DNA of 64,000 nucleotides from Lonicera japonica. Taxonomy: Eukaryota; Streptophyta; Magnoliopsida; Dipsacales; Caprifoliaceae. The DNA lies in NCBI GenBank assembly GCA_021464415.1, contig CM038467.1, forward strand, positions 13,347,411 through 13,411,410, given 5' to 3'. The notes under the pieces were generated by a model. The model saw only the letters and a program-made list of their open reading frames with translations. It had not been told where the DNA came from and did no database searches. The position numbers were made by a program, and so were the translations under genes. How positions within the stretch are numbered: position 1 is the first letter of the stretch; the number at the start of each line of letters is the position of its first letter. Shown in pieces: positions 36,492-49,599 of the stretch.

Positions 36492-39400
36492 ATGGATCAA
36501 AATTTGCAGCAACATAACAAACTTCCCGAACTCAAACTCGGTAATACATAGATAAACCCTAGTTTCTTCTACTATTTTGTCTTGTTCTGATTCATATTTC
36601 AATTTCGTTGAAAATGTTGTGTATGTTATTTATTCTTTTTTATCCGTGTGTGAATTTGTAGATGCTAAACAGGCTCAAGGTTTTCTCACGTTCTTCAAAA
36701 CCCTACCTAATGTGAGTTTCAATTTGTTTGTTCTGATCCTCAAATTGTTGATTTTTTTTTTCTTTTCATTTCTAAACACTAATTTTGTTGCAGGACTCGA
36801 GGGCTGTTCGATTCTTCGATCGCCGGGTGAGCCTCCTTTTCTGTCTATCTGTATGTAAAGTGGCTTCTACTAATTTGTTTTATACTTTACATTGGTTATA
36901 AGAAAGTTATTAATCTATTCAATACTTTTGTTAAGAGTTTTGTTTGGGTTATACTCAATATTTTGGGACTAATGTTAGTGGTTGAAAGAAAAGTTGGTAT
37001 TTTAACAACTGTATTTGCGTAAATCATGCTCCTTAAGTGCACATGCTAACTAAGTAAAGGTAAATCCCTAGGACTACCATTTTTCAACTGTTTATGTAAC
37101 TTCATCAGGACTATTATACTGCCCATGGTGACAATGCGACCTTCATTGCAAAAACTTATCATCATACAACCACTGCTTTACGACAACTGGGTAGTGGCTC
37201 TGATGCTATTTCTAGTGTCAGTGTAAGTAAAAATATGTTTGAGACGATAGCCCGTGATCTTCTCTTGGAGAGAACTGATCACAGTCTCGAGGTGTATGAG
37301 GGTAGTGGCTCAAATTGGAGGCTGGTAAAGAGTGGAACCCCTGGAAATCTTGGCAGTTTTGAAGACATTTTGTTTGCAAACAATGAGATGCAGGATTCTC
37401 CAGTTATTGTTGCCTTAGTCCCAAGTTTTCGCGAAAATGGATGCATTATTGGGTTGGCCTACATTGATCTTAATAGAAGAGTGCTCGGTTTGGCTGAATT
37501 TCTTGATGATAGCCACTTTACAAATGCGGAGTCTGCCTTAGTTGCTCTTGGTTGCAAAGAATGCCTTTTGCCTTTAGATAGTGCTAAATCCAGTGACTGT
37601 AGACCTTTACTCGATGCAATGTCAAGATGTAGTGTGATGGTAACTGAAAGAAAGAAAACCGAGTTCAAACAAAAGGATTTGCTGCAGGATCTTGGTACGC
37701 TTGTAAAAGGTCCCACAGAACCAGTTCGAGATTTGGTCTCTGGGTTCGAATTTGCACCGGGGGCTTTGGGGTCGTTACTGTCTTATGCAGACTTACTTGC
37801 CGATGAGAGCAATTATGGAAACTACACTCTCCGACAGTACAATCTTGACAGCTACATGAGGTTAGATTCTGCGGCTATGAGGGCTCTAAATGTAATGGAG
37901 AGCAAAACTGATGCTAACAAAAATTTCAGCTTGTTCGGTCTAATGAATAGGACCTGTACTGCTGGGATGGGTAAACGATTACTTCACTTGTGGCTTAAAC
38001 AGCCTTTACTGGATGTGTGTGAAATAAACTCTAGGCTGGATTTGGTACAAGCGTTCGTGGAAGATACTGCACTTCGCCAAGAACTGAGGCAGCATTTGAA
38101 AAGGATTTCGGATATTGAACGGTTGTTGCGCAATCTTGAGAAGAGGAGAGCTAGTTTGCTGCATATTGTAAAGCTTTATCAGGTATTTTCTATTATTTGC
38201 CATCTCCATTTTGTTACATTTGTTGATATCTTTGAATTTTGTCACTGTGAATGTGTTTATCAACATACGTTTTTTGATTTGTAATTTGATCTACTAAATG
38301 GATTAAGAATCAAAGTGTTTGTATTGGGACTGGGTGATGATTTCCTTTAGTTTACTAGATTATTATATATGAACAGGGTGTGACTATTTGTTTCCACCTT
38401 TGTACGCCTGGCTCAAAAATGATTTTTTCCTACACTTATGGTCCTTTTGATAAGAAAAGTTTTAAAATAATTGGAGAAACAATTGATTTTTATGAAACGT
38501 TGGAGAAATAGATGAAGTGATTCACTGAAATATTCTCCACCTTTCCATATTTTTTAATGGAAAATTTTTCATAACCACCACCCAAAGAATTTTATTCCAT
38601 GGAAAACCTAAAAATTGATAGAATATCTCACCAATTTAATCATCTAGGTTTCCAAATTTTCATAAATTTATTGTTGTTTTCATCAATTTCCAGCTTTTTT
38701 TTTATCAGACGCACCTTACTATACATTTTGCATCACTTGTAGTGTTTAGAACATGAGCAAGCGTATTGTTAATAACCACAGCCTGAAAATATGTGTTACC
38801 AGCAATTTACCTACTGATTAGTTATCTTTAATTCTTCATCCTAAATTAGCTGCAAATTTTCATACTTATTATTTTATTTTATTTGATGCAGTCCAGCATA
38901 AGACTTCCGTACATAAAAGGTGCCTTGGAACGGTATGCCGGACAGTTTGCTTCACTAATAAAAGAACGGTATTTGGATCCCCTAGAAATATGCACTGATG
39001 ATGATCACTTGAATAAGTTCATTGGTCTTGTGGAAGCGTCTGTTGACCTTGATCAACTTGAGAATGGAGAGTACATGATTTCATCTGGTTACGACCCAAA
39101 GTTATCATCCCTAAAGAATGAGCAAGAGATACTGGAACAGCAAATACACAATTTGCATAAGCAAACAGCAAATGATCTTGATCTGGCTGTTGATAAGGCT
39201 TTGAAACTAGATAAAGGCACACAGTTTGGACATGTCTTTCGAATTACAAAGAAGGAAGAGCCAAAAGTGAGGAAGAAGCTCAATACCCATTATATTGTTC
39301 TTGACACTCGAAAGGATGGGATAAAGTTTACAAATACCAAGCTCAAGAAATTAGGAGACCAGTACCAAAAGATAGTTGAGGAATACAAGAACTGTCAGAA

Positions 39401-42400
39401 AGAGCTGGTTGCTAGAGTTGTTCAAACTGCCTCAACTTTTTCTGAGGTCTTCTATAATCCCATAATGTACTTTTCTCTTTTATCTGGCTATTGCTCAGGT
39501 TTATAGAGCTTTCAATTGTGCAGGTGTTTGAGAGTTTAGCTGTGCTGCTTTCTGAATTGGATGTCTTACTTAGTTTTGCTGATCTGGCTGCTAGTTGCCC
39601 CACTCCCTACACAAGACCAGACATCACCTCATCGGTAATGATTTGCTTAGGGATGGCAAGGGTGGGTTTTTATCCAACCCGACCCTATTGAGGCTTTTTT
39701 TAAAGACGGGTGGGTATGGGTTCTACAATAAAAACCTGGCACAGGTTTGGGATTATGAAAATCTAACCTATTTGACCCGACCCAATTGTAATATTTTCTC
39801 TTTAAATACCCTAATAATATCATATGATTACAATGGGGCGGGTATGGGCCTATGAATATTGTAAACGGGGAGGGTTTGCGTTTTTCAAAATAAAACCCAC
39901 ATTAGGTTCGGGTCAGCCATATTTATAGATCTGACCCGTTGTCAGCCCTAGATTAACTTACTTGCTCCTGTTTTGTTGGATGACGATTCTTTCCTGTCAA
40001 GTAAGTGTACTGACGATTGGTATTTATTGTAAATATTGTCTTGACAGGATGAGGGAGATATCATATTGGAGGCGAGTAGACATCCTTGCGTGGAAGCTCA
40101 AGATTGGGTTAATTTTATACCCAATGATTGTAAACTTGTGAGTTCACATATTTATCTTGGGGATTATGTTCTATGGAACTTTTCAACTGATGTAGCTCAT
40201 TACTTGCTTCTTTTGGTCTTCCTCACAAACCAGGTTAGGGGAATGAGTTGGTTCCAAATTATCACAGGGCCCAACATGGGTGGAAAATCCACATTTATAC
40301 GACAGGTAAGTTGCTCTTATGTTTTGCTGGATACTTCATTCGCTTACAGTAGATAGTACTATAATATATAACTCGCTGGTCACATACGTACAATTTGAAT
40401 ATTCAAATGCATTTATTGTTGTGTGTGTAATGTGCATGTTGATTGTCAAAATCAATTTCAGGTAGTTCCATAGAAACCCATGTGATGGTTCTTCTTTTTC
40501 CAATTATTTCGTTATATGGGTATTACCCTCATTGAATATGCAGGTTGGGGTGAACATCTTGATGGCACAAGTTGGTTCCTTTGTTCCTTGTGACAAAGCT
40601 AGTATTTCTGTTCGTGATTGCATTTTTGCTCGTGTGGGAGCTGGCGACTGTCAGGTGAGCCGTGAGCCCACACAATATTCTTTCTGGTCTTGGAGAACAT
40701 TGAAATATACAATTTGGAGTTTTGACAACCCCTTAGGGGCCCTTGATCTATAGCTGTTGGGAGAGATGAAGGATTAATTTTATTTTGGATCATGTTTTAT
40801 TCTGTTTTGTTGGTTTAATCAATTTATCTTTCCTTTTTGCAGTCCTAATTTTATAAGGCTATAAAGTTTGCTTTTATTTTATGCTTTTCTTATAGTTATA
40901 GATATTCTATAAGCCCACGTCATTATATTGTGTAAAATAACGAAGATATTGTTTGCAAAGCTGTACAAATTATTTTCCATGAAACTACTGTTTTACCCTG
41001 TACCTTGTACTTGTTAAGAATTAATATTTTGAATTTGTACCACTAGAAGTATCATCAAAAGAGTTCTTTCTTTGTAATAGAACTCTAACAATGTGTTTTT
41101 TACCCCTGAAACTAGTTACGTGGAGTCTCTACATTTATGCAAGAAATGCTTGAGACTGCTTCGATCTTGAAAGGAGCTACTGATAAGTCATTGATAATAA
41201 TTGATGAATTGGGCCGTGGAACATCAACTTATGATGGATTTGGTCAGTCCCATACATCACATTTTAATCGCTTTTTTTATTTTGTTCTATGAATCATTTT
41301 TCTGTATCTTTTAGCTCTCTCACTGTATGTTTTGTTTTGTTCGAGCATATTATTCATTAGTTTGTTTGAGCTCTAATATATAGTTTCTCGCATTCATGTT
41401 TGTTACCTGATGTTTTCCTTTGATGATCAGGTCTAGCTTGGGCCATTTGTGAGCACCTTGTTGAAGTGATTAGAGCACCTACACTTTTTGCAACTCACTT
41501 TCATGAACTGACTGCATTAGCTCATGAAAATGCGGACAATGAACCTTCCAATAAAATTGTTGGTATAGCAAATTATCATGTTAGCGCACATATTGACTCA
41601 TCAAGTCGCAAGCTAACTATGCTTTACAAGGTAAGTACATTCGCCGAGAACACATTCTTCCCTCATTTTTCCTTCTGAGTTCTTATTTACATGCGTCTAA
41701 TGCAATACATATCTACAGTTTGCAAGTTTTTATCTGAGAAACATTCATTGCAGAAAGAAAATTGAAAGCCAAAAGCTTACTATTTACTATTAGGCTTACT
41801 AGAGTAACGCACAATAGCGCATGAGAATTTACTTTTTATTGATTGTAGCTGTATTCAGTTCCACTCACTTATGTGGTCTTACTTGAGCAGGTTGAACCAG
41901 GGGCCTGTGACCAAAGTTTTGGTATTCATGTAGCAGAGTTTGCAAATTTTCCAGAAAGTGTAGTTGCTCTTGCTAGAGAAAAAGCTGCAGAGTTGGAAGA
42001 TTTTTCACCTATTGCTATCATTTCTAATGATGAAAAACAAGAGGTATATATGCTTTCTTCTTTTCCTAAAAGGCCATGACAAGGCAATATGGTTGATTCA
42101 TATTGCATTAGAAATCTCGTTTTTTTTTTTAATTAAATATGATCAGTGATGAGTTCTAAATTTGCATTCATAATTAATTTGGGGAAGCAATTGTCGTTGA
42201 TGTGCCAGTAAACATGCAACACTCTAAAAATGTTAAAAAGAAGAGAAGTGTTGTGGGTAAAAGTCTATACTCTACGGAAAGCCTGCTTTTATCTAATATA
42301 TATGGTACATACATACGCATCTGAAATTAAGATGACCAAAATCTTACTTTCCCTTTTCATGTTAAAACTCTTATGTAACGTATATGGACCTTTTATGTGA

Positions 42401-42868
42401 CATAGAAGTGCGCCAAAGTCTTCTTTTTCATGTTAAAGTTTTATGCTGAAAACTTCATTATATTTTTGGAGATACTAGCTTTGAACGGACCAAAGTACTT
42501 TGGTTTTGGATTGAACTTTGGCTTGTTTAGCTTGCATTCCACGTGAATTAATATAGTTAAGCTGGAATAGCACATCCAAATGATTATAATCTAAACACTC
42601 TCCCCGTGGTTTGTTTATTTGTAATATTTAGTTGTGAGAGAAACAATTATTATTTTGGGATTTATAGGTTGGATCTAAACGGAAGAGAGAGATTGAAGAT
42701 GGGGATGCATCAAGAGGGGCAGGCCGGGCTCGGCAATTCTTGAAAGATTTCTCTGATTTGCCACTTGACAAAATGGACTTGAAGCAGGCTTTGCAACAAG
42801 TAAAGAAGTTGAAGAATGAACTGGAGAAAGATGCCGTGGACTGTCCCTGGCTCCGGCAATTCTCCTAG
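36492..42868 (+). CDS. MSH2: DNA mismatch repair protein MSH2
   Basis: MutS homologue that pairs with MSH6, MSH3 or plant MSH7 in the nucleus and recognises mismatches and small loops. Thirteen exons: 36492-36540, 36662-36711, 36794-36826, 37109-38182, 38892-39446, 39524-39634, 40048-40137, 40234-40305, 40544-40654, 41116-41242, 41431-41630, 41891-42043, 42668-42868. All introns are GT..AG and all phases agree. The product is 941 aa, close to the usual plant length of about 940. The start reads [16 protein letters not shown]. Conserved landmarks are the N-terminal [13 protein letters not shown], the core [18 protein letters not shown], Walker [10 protein letters not shown] at 666-674, Walker B LIIIDE at 741-746, the MutS signature [12 protein letters not shown] at 745-756, and the C-terminal helix-turn-helix region [18 protein letters not shown] from 830. 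No key residue is missing. Introns 4 and 6 carry MITEs. It ends WLRQFS-stop. Confidence 0.97.
38439..38715. mobile_element. MITE in MSH2 intron 4
   Basis: The ends TGGTCCTTTTGATAAGAAAA and (minus strand) GGTGCGTCTGATAAAAAAAA are inverted repeats. TTA flanks both sides (38436-38438 and 38716-38718), a PIF/Harbinger-type target duplication. Same family as 32475, 34315 and 61996. Confidence 0.7.
39648..39950. mobile_element. hAT-type MITE in MSH2 intron 6
   Basis: Terminal inverted repeats are TAGGGATGGCAA (left) and TAGGGCTGACAA (right, minus strand). The 8-bp flanks gatttgct (39640-39647) and gattaact (39951-39958) match at six positions, fitting a hAT target duplication that has drifted. The interior is rich in ACCCG/CGGGT blocks and encodes nothing. 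Confidence 0.75.
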
Positions 42869-44224
42869 CTTTCCCTCGTTTCCCCCTCATTTTGGCCCAT
42901 TATGCTCCCCTTTTGTTTTTCCTTCTACATGGAATCTTTTAACCCATATTACAGGTCTCATCTCTACCGGCACGCCTTTCTTTCTGTCTGATGCTTTTTG
43001 AAATTTCCATGTAAAATTTTGGTAGGTTAAGGGTTTTTTTGGGGGGATTGGGGGGAAGAGAAATCATGGCTTTTGGTACGCGTATGGATTATATTTAGAA
43101 AGAACACTGAATATGCAATCCAAATGTCATTAGAATTATTCAAAATGTGCACATAAATAGTAATGTGCACTTAGTAGTTGTGGATGACGGTACTTGGCAC
43201 TAATTGTTAGGTGTCGTTATCAATTCAACGCAATCTTATTTTGCAATTTTTTTTTATAGTATATAATATGTTATCGTATGGAATTAGTGCCACTTGGAAA
43301 GAAAGAACACCGCACGCCTGCATTAACCATTTGTGGGTCACAGAATACTGTAAAACTAATAAAATACAAACATTTTGGGATTTGTGGGGTAATGGGGTAT
43401 GCGGAGCTGTGTGATTGTGAATTGTCTCATTCAGAAAGGCAATCAATCGTTTATTTTCTAGTGGATCCATGGCGATAAATCTACCTACTTCCGCTGCCGC
43501 CAGCGGGGTTTCTAATCCTATTTCTCATGCTAAATAAAATTATTTTTTAATAAAATAAAAGACCGCAACAACATAATAGAAAAATAAAAAATTTGAGACA
43601 ACTGCATAACTACCGTAAAATATCAATAAAAGTTTGGGCTTATTTCAATAGATGTGTTTAATTACACTTGCTTAATTGCACCACTCGTAAGAGTTACAAA
43701 CGGCAAAAAAATCGTGAACTTAGGATACTATTTATATCACAAAGAGCAATGTTACATTTATTTACAAATTTTAGCACATCTTTTTATTGGATGTATTAAA
43801 TAAGTTGTACAATCACAAAATACAACAATGGTACAATTTATTTAATGCACTCGTTAAGAAAAAGTGGTAAGATTTATAGGTAAAAAAAGCAACAAATAAA
43901 TTGTATCATTGTTACAACCTATTTAATACACTCGATAAAAAAATGTAATAAGATTTATATGTAAATATACTTGCTGTATCACAAAGAAATTAGATGTGTA
44001 CTTTTTAATACTTGCAATCAATTAATAAATTAATGCGTATTTATAAAACAAAATATTTAAAGTGCTACTAACCGACTCCTCACCTTATCACGTTGGATTC
44101 CATACTTCTTTTTGAATGAAAAATTGACTCGTTTAGAGTTACAAATGCCCATTTTATTCAATAAAGACAAACTGAAATAGGTTATGATTGTTTAAATTTT
44201 TTAATGTAATACTCTTACTTTTTT
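42869..44224. other. MSH2 3' flank, no further gene
   Basis: It includes the probable MSH2 3' UTR (to about 43.1 kb, not resolvable). A 22-codon frame at about 43469-43537 starting MAINLPTSAAASG looks like the beginning of a transit peptide but stops at once; it may be a gene fragment. Confidence 0.4.
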
Positions 44225-44240
44225 AAATCAACAGTTCCAC

Positions 44241-44354
44241 ATCTAGCCTAGTGGCACTCCTTCTAATTTTGTATTAAAGATGTCACATGTTCGAAACCAT
44301 TAATATGGTATTTAACTTAATAAAATCCTTTGTGGAATGATTAATCAAAAAAAA
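44241..44354 (+). repeat. tRNA-derived SINE with target-site duplication
   Basis: A box TAGCCTAGTGGCA (44244-44256), B box ATGTTCGAAACC (about 44287-44298) and a short A-rich tail. It is flanked by 16-bp direct repeats, AAATCAACAGTTCCAC (44225-44240) and AAATCAATAGTTTCAC (44355-44370), which differ at two bases. Confidence 0.75.
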
Positions 44355-44713
44355 AAATCAATAGTTTCACTTTTTTTTCTTTTAAAATATATTAAGTTTA
44401 TAATCTCATTTTCTTTTTGACCAAAAATTTGTACCGTTAACTCTTAATTATATTAAAATTATGTTTATTTTCTTTAGATAAATTGTAAGTTGAAGTAGCT
44501 ATCAAGCTGAGCTGGGCCCATTCCACCCGGTTCTCCCCCATTTATTTTTACTTTTTAGAAGAATTTTTTTTAACTTTTTCTAAGAATAAATGTTGATTAA
44601 AATCCGGTAATCTATCTATATATATATATATATATTTATATCTGTCTATCTATTACGTAATAGTCTTACGGAGAAAGTATGGTCATTTAATTACCTAACA
44701 TTTACTCAGCTTA

Positions 44714-45206
44714 GAGCATCTCTAACAGTAGTATATATTTAGGTTTTGTATAAAATATACAAAATTTGTAAAAAAATTTAGCTCCCGCAGTCTTTTAAAT
44801 TTAGCTTTTGTGTAAAACGAATGTGTAAAATACACCCCAAGTTTACATTGCACATCAGCCTTTTCTTTTCTCAATTATTTACAATATTTTAAAATGTAAT
44901 AACTTTTAATAGAAATTATATAATTTAATAAAAAATATATATCTAAAATCTACTTATTAAGACCAACAAATCAAGATCCATTGTTGTTATAATATTATGT
45001 ATACCAAAATTCAAGAAAAAATAATAAAAAATTGCATAAAATAATATCTAATATGCATAATTATCTTATTGGTTCATTCAAAATTTACACAAAAGCTTAA
45101 AAATGTATCATTGAAGCATATTTTTTTCACAATTCAAGTTTTGTGTAAAAGTGTCTTGACACATAGGATTTACACAAAAATATTTACACAACGGTTGGAG
45201 ATGCTC
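44714..45206. mobile_element. Tourist-like MITE, first of an end-to-end pair
   Basis: The ends GAGCATCTCTAACAG and (minus strand) GAGCATCTCCAACCG are terminal inverted repeats. TTA lies on both sides (44711-44713 and 45207-45209), the PIF/Harbinger target site. The inner arms carry TGTGTAAA-type words in both orientations. Non-coding. Confidence 0.78.
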
Positions 45207-45209
45207 TTA

Positions 45210-45724
45210 AAGCATCTCTAATAGCAATGTGTAAAATTGATGTGTAAAAATATATGGACTAATAAATAATTGACATTTGGTTGATAAAAAGTTGTTTTAC
45301 ACAAAAAATTACACATTCTTATTTTTACTCCAATGGTTCATAATTATAATCTTGTGTAAAATTATGATGTACCAATTATATGGAAACATATGGAATATAT
45401 AATATTCAACATTTTTTATAAATATTTTTGATTTATAATTACATAGTTAAAGTGGGTATTGATTTAAAGATCTTGATGAGTAGAATTCAAATATGCAAGT
45501 TTTATTACAAAATATATTTTTAATTATATTATTTTGAAGCTTTTGTAAAAAGTTGGAGAGAGAAAATAATGAGGTGTATGTGTAAAATACACACCCATTA
45601 TACACAAAAGATGACGTGAGCATATTTTACACAACACCATTAAAGTACTAAAAATTATACAAAATGTGTAAATTTTACACAATTCTTAAGTGGCATAGTT
45701 TACACATACCTATTGGAGATGCTC
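45210..45724. mobile_element. Tourist-like MITE, second of an end-to-end pair
   Basis: The ends AAGCATCTCTAATAG and (minus strand) GAGCATCTCCAATAG are inverted repeats. It shares the TTA at 45207-45209 with the first copy and has TTA at 45725-45727. Same family as 44714-45206 and 15976-16404. Confidence 0.78.
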
Positions 45725-46132
45725 TTACTTAATTGATTGCGGCATTTATTTCATATACCCTTTTTTAAACAAATTTTTCATACCTCTCTCTTTCATTTTA
45801 TAGTTTACTTTTAAGTTCAACTTACTATTTAATTCTCTTTGCAATAACGGATGAACTTAAATAGTTCTAGCCTTTTCTAATATTTATCTACTATTTTTTG
45901 AGTTAATTCTCTTTACAATTTTTTTTTTCATTTTTAATTAGACTGATAAAATATTGCTCTAACCACAAAGTTATAATTGTAGTATGCTCGAAAATTATAT
46001 TTTAGTCCTTCAAATCATAAAGCAAGTACATTATACATAGGCTTTACGTGATTTTAACTTACTTTTCTTTAATTCATATCACGATAAGTTAACTGTGCAT
46101 TATATTTGTTAGTTTTATAAGCATATTGTCTA

Positions 46133-47809
46133 GGTTCTTTATGAGTTACCCCCGGATAATTATCATAATTAGAGTTACCCTTCAATTTGATAATCCTTTG
46201 AATTACCCCCTTGAAGTTTAACGGGATTAGCTTTCTGTTAAATTTTTTGTGTAAAATGACTGATTTGCCCCTAGGATAACTTAAATTATGCCTATTATCC
46301 AGGGAGGTAACTCAAATTATAATATTAACCTCAATAAAAATTTCTTAACTTTTTTTATTATAACTCTGATCCTAACCTTAATTTTATTTCATCTCTTTAA
46401 ACACAAAATTCAACAGTTGTTTCTCTCTGAACACAAAATACACAATTATTTTTTCACCACTCAAAAATTCAAAAAAATCTCACAAACCAAACACAAAATA
46501 AGGTGGGATAAAGTAACAAACACAAAATACTCAATCATGTATTTAATATATTGTCTAGATAATTCAAACCATTAGGCAATGGTATATAACGTCAACAACA
46601 TTTTCATTTTATCTCTTTATACATAAGCATACAAAGATTTAAAGATTTATAGATATACACAATAATTTTCATTGTTTTCTCTCTATATATTCGCATACCT
46701 AGATTTTATATACACACATAGATACAAACTTTATTTTCTCTTTCTATATATACCCGTCCAAACAAATCAGCTTCTCTATACGAATTTTTCATTTATATCT
46801 ATCTCGCAACAACACAAAGCTCCTTCATCATCCCCTTCTTTTATCTCTCAACGAAGCACCACCAAATTCCCTCCATCATCAACAAAGCATCCTCTATGTG
46901 CATCGTTCTTTATATTCCCCTATCTTCATCAACAAAATTTAACTAACAATCAATAATGAGCAAATTCAAGATATGAATTTGTCAATTTCATGTCAAAGAT
47001 TTAGAAGGCTCAATTATCTCTGCCCTAAAAATAGTACCCCAAATAAAAAAAGTTGCAAAATTACCCTTTTTCACATTATCAAATTCGTACAATTACTTTC
47101 ACATAAAATCCACAATAATGTGTCTCCTATATCTCTTATCTAAAAATCCAAAATAAGCCAAACCCACATTTTTATTTCTTTTTTTTTAAAAAACCCACTT
47201 CATCTCTGGCTATCAGAATAATCAGACCAAATTTTTACATTTATAGCTATTAAGCAAATTAAACCCAAATTCGAAACCCTAGATTTGAAACAAAACAAAA
47301 AAAGAGAAAGAATGAAGATAATCGCCGAGATAGATCGTTTCCAGTGAATCTATCGTTAAATAGAGACTCTTGATTGGGAGGAATGTTCTGATTCAATTTT
47401 ATTAATAGGGAGAAAGAAGGGAAATGAAAGAACGATGCATAGAAAGATATTTTTCTTTTGAATAGAGAGGAAGCAATTATGTATTTTGAGTTTAGAAAAA
47501 AAAAAGTTATTGAATTTTGTTTTTAAAGAGAAGAAATAAAATTAAGGTTAAAGTCATAGTTATAATAAAAAAGTTAAGAAAAATTTTCATTGAGGTTAAT
47601 GTTATAATTTAAGTTACCCCTTGTATAATAGGCATAATTTAAGTTCCCCCCAGGCAAATCAGTTATTTTACACCAAAAATTTAACAGAAAGCTAACCCCA
47701 TTAAACTTCAGGGAGGTAATTCAAATGATTATTATACTTGGGGGAGGGAGGGGGGGGGAAGATAACTCTAATTATGGCAATTATTCAAGGGGGTAACTCA
47801 AAAAGACCC
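46133..47809. mobile_element. non-autonomous Mutator-like element (MULE) with long TIRs
   Basis: Left end GGTTCTTTATGAGTTACCCC; right end (minus strand) GGGTCTTTTTGAGTTACCCC. Inverted homology continues for about 330 bp on each side (to about 46460 and from about 47475), including the shared word TTAGCTTTCTGTTAAATTTT. A perfect 9-bp target duplication, tattgtcta, flanks it at 46124-46132 and 47810-47818. No transposase is present. The centre (about 47160-47400) looks like a plant 5' leader and may be captured host DNA. Confidence 0.88.
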
Positions 47810-48763
47810 TATTGTCTATATATTTGATATGGTGGTGGTAAATAGTTTGTGAGAAACATATTAAATCAACTTATTTTCTCTGCGTAAGATTTAAATTTAT
47901 TTAATTTTGCTACAGTATGTAATTAACGAGACTAAACACTCTTCTAAGTATATCTCACATATATCTAGCATGAAAATATAAAAGCACGCATCGCACAAGT
48001 TACATGTTAGTACTATTTAATATTGTGGATGAAGTAGTAGTATTAACTATTTCTCTTATATTCTTAATCGTAGTAACATTAATTAATCATTAATTACTTT
48101 TCTTATATTTGTAATACATAATAAAATAATAATTATAACATATTTTAATTTACTAATAGTATTATGGAGGAAGAAACATCATTTGATATACTATTTTTTT
48201 TAAATGGCTTAAAATTAATTGTCTTATTTTTAATTTGTCATATAAAATGAGTTATATTCTCAATTATTAATTAGATTGAAATTAATATCTTCTTAAAAAC
48301 AACAAAGTAGAAGTTGCAAAATTAATTTAAAACGGAGGCAATATATATTTTATTATTTGTAAGCAATATATTTAAACTACTTATTTGGTAAAATGATAAG
48401 ACAAACACTACTGGAATTACAAGTTTTGTTTAATAGGGTTAATTGTACTTTACCCACCCGAACTATATACTAGGTTACATCGGGCCATACCAACTATCAA
48501 TTTTTACGCTGAACTATTAATTTTGTTGCAATTTACCCTAAATTGGTAACGAGGTTGATAAATTGACGGAATAAAGAGGTAAAATTGGTAAACAACATAT
48601 CCCCTCTATTTCTCCATCCAAAAATGTTTTTCCTTCTCTTCTGTATATCAATATAACTATAGTATATATATATATACACATGTGTGAGTGAAGATACAGT
48701 GAGAGAAGAAAGAGAAAATGTAAAAATGCAGAAAATAAAGGAAAGACGAGCAAGAGCACCACC

Positions 48764-49090
48764 ATGGAAGGTATATGTATATGCAGCAACAGAGTAATCA
48801 TTCGCACCTCATCGACAGATTTAAACTCGGGAAAACGATTTCGATTTTGTCAAATTTGTGGGAATTTTAGCTGGGTTAATCCACCCATATACAATCGAGC
48901 TAAACAAATTATACCTGGATTGCTTCGAAGGATTAGAGAACTAGAGGCAGAAACAGTGATGGGGAGAAACAGAGAAAAGGAAAGGCATCTTTGGGTTATG
49001 TTATTCTTCTATTGGGTTTTGATTATATTGTTGTGGGTAGAGGATATAAAGAACCCTAATAATGGGGATAATATGAAGAGTGACCTATGA
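48764..49090 (+). CDS. GRF-type zinc-finger small membrane protein inside the MULE
   Basis: An open frame of 108 aa. The N-terminal part (CIC at 5-7, then IRTSSTDLNSGKRFRFC, C32 and NFSWVNPP) is a GRF-like zinc finger, in which a C-x-C pair and two later cysteines bind zinc. IIPGLLRRIRELE (about 49-61) is the short coiled segment that follows in this plant family. LWVMLFFYWVLIILLW (about 76-91) is a membrane-spanning stretch near the C-terminus. Small proteins with this layout are common in plant genomes and often lie near Mutator-type transposases; their function is unknown to me. It lies 150 bp inside the left TIR, opposite in strand to the transposase relic. The finger looks shortened between the last two cysteines. 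Open, but whether it is expressed cannot be seen. Confidence 0.65.
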   Translation: MEGICICSNRVIIRTSSTDLNSGKRFRFCQICGNFSWVNPPIYNRAKQIIPGLLRRIRELEAETVMGRNREKERHLWVMLFFYWVLIILLWVEDIKNPNNGDNMKSDL

Positions 49091-49599
49091 GACACTTGGT
49101 TTACATGTGTTTTTTTAATAGGGTCAAGCTTATAGTGGGTTTTGAAGAATGCTCTGTTTTGTTTGTTCATTGTTGAATGCTAATGTATGTTAATTCTATG
49201 CTAATGTTAATTTAATGTTAAATTAATAGTAAGTTGGTTGTTAATTTAATGGTTAATGCTATTGTTATTATATTTTGTACTGTAATTTAATAATAATGGT
49301 ATGAGTATATATATTTCACAATCCACAATCCACCAAACAGAGCACTGTATCAAAGTTAAGATGATAACATTTCACATTCAAAATACCATGCCATTCACAA
49401 TTAGCTTGACCTCCACAATTAGTTCTGTCACCATCGACAATTAACTTTACACCTAAAAAACATAAAGCCAAAAATAGAGAACATAACATCCAAAAAGCTT
49501 AAAGCTAAAGCAAAGTACTAATATCCAGAAAACGGAGTACAAAAATCCACAAAAATGAGTACTTCAACGGAGTACTCATATCACCAAAAGAAAAATTAA

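Noticed and set aside
43469..43537. 22-codon frame MAINLPTSAAASG.. resembling a transit peptide
   Set aside because: It stops at once and no continuing exon with a valid splice site was found; it may be a gene scrap at most.
48538..48807. Minus-strand frame overlapping the left TIR of the MULE
   Set aside because: It runs across the TIR and a TA repeat and is antisense to the GRF-finger ORF; there is no domain.
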